The translations under genes were made by a program, and so were the position numbers. From NCBI GenBank assembly GCA_045579305.1, contig JAZNLY010000003.1, forward strand, positions 1 to 21,151: a stretch of 21,151 nt of DNA, written 5' to 3'. Source of the stretch: Fimenecus sp045579305 (GTDB taxonomy: Bacteria > Bacillota > Clostridia > Oscillospirales > Acutalibacteraceae). Below the pieces are notes generated by a model. That model searched no databases. It was not told the origin of the DNA and saw only the letters and a list, made by a program, of their open reading frames with translations. Positions 20,670 to 21,151 of the stretch are shown in pieces; within the stretch, counting starts at the first letter, position 1, and each line of letters opens with the position of its first letter.

Positions 20670-21151
20670 TTCATTGTTTCCTTTGCACCAATTGTGTCAA
20701 TTTTATTATAGTATTCAGTAACCATTTCGGTCAATTCTGAAAGGCCAGTCTGCCACAATGAAGTATTTTTAAGTATGTCTGCAATACTGTCATTTTTCAT
20801 TGTTGTAACAACATCTGCATTATCGTCAGGAGTATCGTTTTTATAGAAATAAATAAGGTTTGCCAATGCAAGTGTAAGTCCCTTTGGTGCTTTGCTGTTT
20901 TTCTCTTTATATTTGAGAAGTGTCGGGAGCACACGAACAGAGAATTTACTTACAGAATTGAGTGCTATTGAACGCCATTTATGCTGGATAAAGGGGTTTC
21001 TGAAACGGTCAAAAACATTGTTTGCAAATGTTCTGCTATCATCATTATCACCTATTGTAGGCAAAATTTCTTCTGTCATACATTTATTTAAGAATGCAGA
21101 GGTTGTTTCATCCGCCATAGCCTCACCTACTGTTTCAATGCCTGAAAGAAG
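20651..21151 (-). CDS. uxaB: tagaturonate reductase (UxaB), C-terminal part, cut by window edge
   Basis: The visible 166 residues form the C-terminal helical domain of the mannitol dehydrogenase/tagaturonate reductase superfamily. The frame is open through the right edge (LLSGIETVGEAMADETTSAF...), so the ATG at 21118 is internal. Recognisable features are ETVGEAM, an FLNKCMTEEILPTI helix and the DRFRNPFIQHKWRSIALNSVSKF block, where N and K of the family catalytic region lie. The NAD-binding N-terminal half is outside the window. The enzyme reduces D-tagaturonate to D-altronate, the substrate of the next gene. Fructuronate reductase (UxuB) is a possible alternative, but the UxaA neighbour favours UxaB. 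Confidence 0.82.
   Translation of the reverse strand, partial: LLSGIETVGEAMADETTSAFLNKCMTEEILPTIGDNDDSRTFANNVFDRFRNPFIQHKWRSIALNSVSKFSVRVLPTLLKYKEKNSKAPKGLTLALANLIYFYKNDTPDDNADVVTTMKNDSIADILKNTSLWQTGLSELTEMVTEYYNKIDTIGAKETMKCILSE

Noticed and set aside
1..21151. CRISPR arrays, insertion sequences, prophage or toxin-antitoxin genes
   Set aside because: No regularly spaced short repeats, transposase, phage or toxin-antitoxin genes were seen; the only direct repeat of note is the two-copy tRNA-end duplication.

Overview
The window looks like chromosomal DNA from an AT-rich, endospore-forming member of the Clostridia, probably a gut Oscillospiraceae/Ruminococcaceae-type organism. The reasons are two sporulation sigma factors (SigE and SigK), SpoIIGA, strong GGAGG-type ribosome binding sites, intrinsic terminators, and intracellular glycan and sugar-acid enzymes. 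Genus is inference. Most genes are on the minus strand.

Layout, left to right. 1-509: mostly non-coding, with a possible gene start running off the left edge and a terminator at 402-430. 510-4986 (minus): a compact operon of two FAD-dependent oxidoreductases and a DUF1667 protein, the trio usually linked to anaerobic glycerol-3-phosphate oxidation, with a GH29 alpha-L-fucosidase as last gene. 5097-6591 (minus): spoIIGA-sigE, the mother-cell sporulation protease and pro-sigma-E. 6666-11111 (minus): carA-carB-ruvX, overlapping genes ended by a terminator whose loop carries a TATAAT. 11192-13561 (minus): a class A penicillin-binding protein with a proline-rich tail. 13708-14025 (plus): a small membrane protein with a BofC-C-like domain. 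14022-16709 (minus): a trehalase/GH63-like glycosidase with a good promoter and a perfect palindrome upstream. 16710-17705: repeats and two tRNA-Ser genes. 17706-18398 (plus): uninterrupted sigK. 18433-21151 (minus): an amidohydrolase, UxaA-type altronate dehydratase and the C-terminal part of a UxaB-type tagaturonate reductase, forming a hexuronate operon that continues past the right edge.

The most unusual content is carA-carB. Both are intact reading frames with clear full-length homology to carbamoyl-phosphate synthetase, but catalytic residues are missing in every catalytic centre. CarA lacks the Cys-His-Glu glutaminase triad. The first ATP-grasp half of CarB lacks the glycine loop and the metal-binding Glu and Asn. 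The second half has lost about 60 residues including its ATP loop, plus the E-x-N-P-R motif. The fold and the C-terminal allosteric domain remain. I read this as a pseudoenzyme pair that has probably taken a non-catalytic or altered role; the residue losses are seen directly and the role is inference.

Other points of interest are the spoIIGA TTG start just below a terminator, a fucosidase fused by overlap to the redox trio, and a tandem duplication of a tRNA-Ser 3' end with its terminator.
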